Source: Pseudomonadota bacterium
GTDB taxonomy: Bacteria > Pseudomonadota > Alphaproteobacteria > Rhizobiales > Xanthobacteraceae
Direction of reading: 5' to 3'
Length of the DNA stretch: 5,867 nt
NCBI GenBank assembly: GCA_023391175.1
Contig: JAEWBL010000716.1
Span: 1-5,867 of the forward strand
The notes below the pieces were generated by a model. It was given only the letters and a program-made list of their open reading frames with translations, had not been told where the DNA came from and did not search any database. How positions within the stretch are numbered: the stretch's first letter is position 1; the number at the start of each line of letters is the position of its first letter. This document shows positions 5,034-5,867 of the stretch, piece by piece. The position numbers and the translations under genes were made by a program.

Positions 5034-5867
5034 ATGTCCCGCGCCCCCCGCTCGCTCGCCGGCCGCATCGCGCTTTATGGCGCCGCAACGCTGATCGCGA
5101 TCTATTCGGCCTTCCCCATCTACTGGATGGTGGTGTCCTCCACCCGCGCGCCGCAGGCGCTCATCAATTCCACCTCGCTGCTGCCGGGCCCGTTCACCTG
5201 GGAATACTACACGAACCTTCTGGAGCTGACGGATTATCCCTCCCAGTTCCTGAATTCGCTGATTGTTGCAGCGGTGACGGTGGCAGTGACCATGGTGTTC
5301 TCCATCATGATCGCCTATGCGGTCACGCGCCACCGCATCCGGGGTAAGGGAATCATCGTGGGGGCGATGCTCTACGCCTACATGTTCCCGCCGCTGCTCA
5401 TCGCCATTCCCATGTTCTCCATCTTCGCCAAGCTCGGCCTCGGCGATACGCTGACGAGCGTCATCGTCTCCCACCTCACCCTCACTTTGCCGCTCGGCGT
5501 GTGGTTCCTGTGGGGCTTCTTCAAAAGCATGCCGTTCGAGCTCGAGGAGGCGGCCATGGTGGATGGCTGCACGCGGCTCGGCGCCTTCCTGCGGGTGGTG
5601 CTGCCGCTGTCGCTGCCGGGGCTCATCACGGTGGCCATCTTCTCCTTCCTGCTGTCGTGGACGGACTACACCTACGCGCTCATCATGATCGGCTCCGATG
5701 CCAACAAGACCGTGCCGGTGGGGCTCGCCTCCATGGTCGGCTCGTTCGATCTGCGCTGGGGCGAGATCATGGCCGGTTCCACCCTCATCGCCTTGCCGCT
5801 GTTCGGCGCCTTCGCCCTGCTGAGCCAATACTTCATCCAGGGGCTCGGGGCGGGCGCGGTGAAGGGC
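5034..5867 (+). CDS. CUT1 sugar ABC transporter permease, MalG/UgpE-type (stop codon outside window)
   Basis: Second inner-membrane channel subunit. Starting from the ATG at 5034, 278 codons are open to the last base. Six hydrophobic segments lie near residues 13-35, 74-97, 108-132, 141-163, 194-217 and 246-268. The EAA loop that docks on the ATPase is intact: E172-A-A-M-V-D-G178, ending in VVLPLSLP. YWMVVSSTR near residue 30, TWEYYTNLL near 55 and NSLIVAAVTV near 74 are typical of the MalG side of CUT1 pairs. The last visible residues, QGLGAGAVKG, match the usual extreme C-terminus of MalG-like permeases, so probably only the stop codon is missing. Length agrees with the roughly 275-300 residues of the family. 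It is the last importer component required, as the ATPase gene lies upstream. Confidence 0.93.
   Translation, partial: MSRAPRSLAGRIALYGAATLIAIYSAFPIYWMVVSSTRAPQALINSTSLLPGPFTWEYYTNLLELTDYPSQFLNSLIVAAVTVAVTMVFSIMIAYAVTRHRIRGKGIIVGAMLYAYMFPPLLIAIPMFSIFAKLGLGDTLTSVIVSHLTLTLPLGVWFLWGFFKSMPFELEEAAMVDGCTRLGAFLRVVLPLSLPGLITVAIFSFLLSWTDYTYALIMIGSDANKTVPVGLASMVGSFDLRWGEIMAGSTLIALPLFGAFALLSQYFIQGLGAGAVKG

Noticed and set aside
3734..5068. Antisense open frame of 444 codons spanning the binding-protein end, the gap and the first permease
   Set aside because: It crosses gene boundaries, its product is a low-complexity His/Glu/Arg-rich string as expected opposite membrane-protein codons, and the sense genes are firmly identified.
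4072..5094. Plus-strand open frame of 340 codons overlapping the first permease
   Set aside because: It is the permease read in another frame; the protein is Arg/His-rich without membrane segments or motifs.
4989..5828. Antisense open frame of 279 codons opposite the second permease
   Set aside because: Same high-GC shadow effect; the sense strand carries an intact EAA-loop permease.
1..5867. CRISPR arrays, tRNA or rRNA genes, insertion sequences, integrase or phage signals
   Set aside because: None seen: no spaced repeats, no cloverleaf, no transposase-like frames, and base composition is uniform through the coding regions.

Overview
This window reads as one piece of a single plus-strand catabolic operon from a GC-rich bacterium. 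It encodes a sugar or sugar-alcohol ABC importer of the CUT1 (MalK/UgpC) type plus an FGGY-family carbohydrate kinase. Every convincing gene lies on the + strand, and third codon positions are overwhelmingly G or C. The codon use, the Tat-exported binding protein and the protein style suggest an alphaproteobacterium, perhaps Hyphomicrobiales such as the Xanthobacteraceae. That placement is inference from composition and family style, not a search result.

Layout: (1) bases 1-1532, a xylulokinase-like FGGY kinase whose first few codons lie upstream of the window; (2) 1525-2619, the transporter ATPase, overlapping the kinase stop by 8 bp; (3) 2670-3998, the periplasmic solute-binding protein with a twin-arginine signal; (4) 3999-4165, a 167-bp gap holding a series of inverted repeats; (5) 4166-5026, first inner-membrane permease; (6) 5034 to the window end, second permease, which runs off the edge but already shows the usual MalG-family C-terminal tail.

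How they work together: the binding protein captures a sugar or polyol in the periplasm and delivers it to the two-permease channel. A dimer of the ATPase drives uptake, and the kinase probably phosphorylates the ketose that results (directly, or after oxidation by a dehydrogenase outside the window) so that it enters the pentose phosphate pathway. The substrate cannot be named from sequence alone; a pentose, pentitol or hexitol is the reasonable range.

The gene content is ordinary, and I do not see an undescribed system. The part most worth a second look is the gap between the binding-protein and first-permease genes, where at least four inverted repeats, two of them directly abutting, could set the much higher level of binding protein relative to permeases. 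Secondary points are the truncated kinase start, a coding-like in-frame stretch upstream of the first permease, and a hairpin over the ATPase stop codon.
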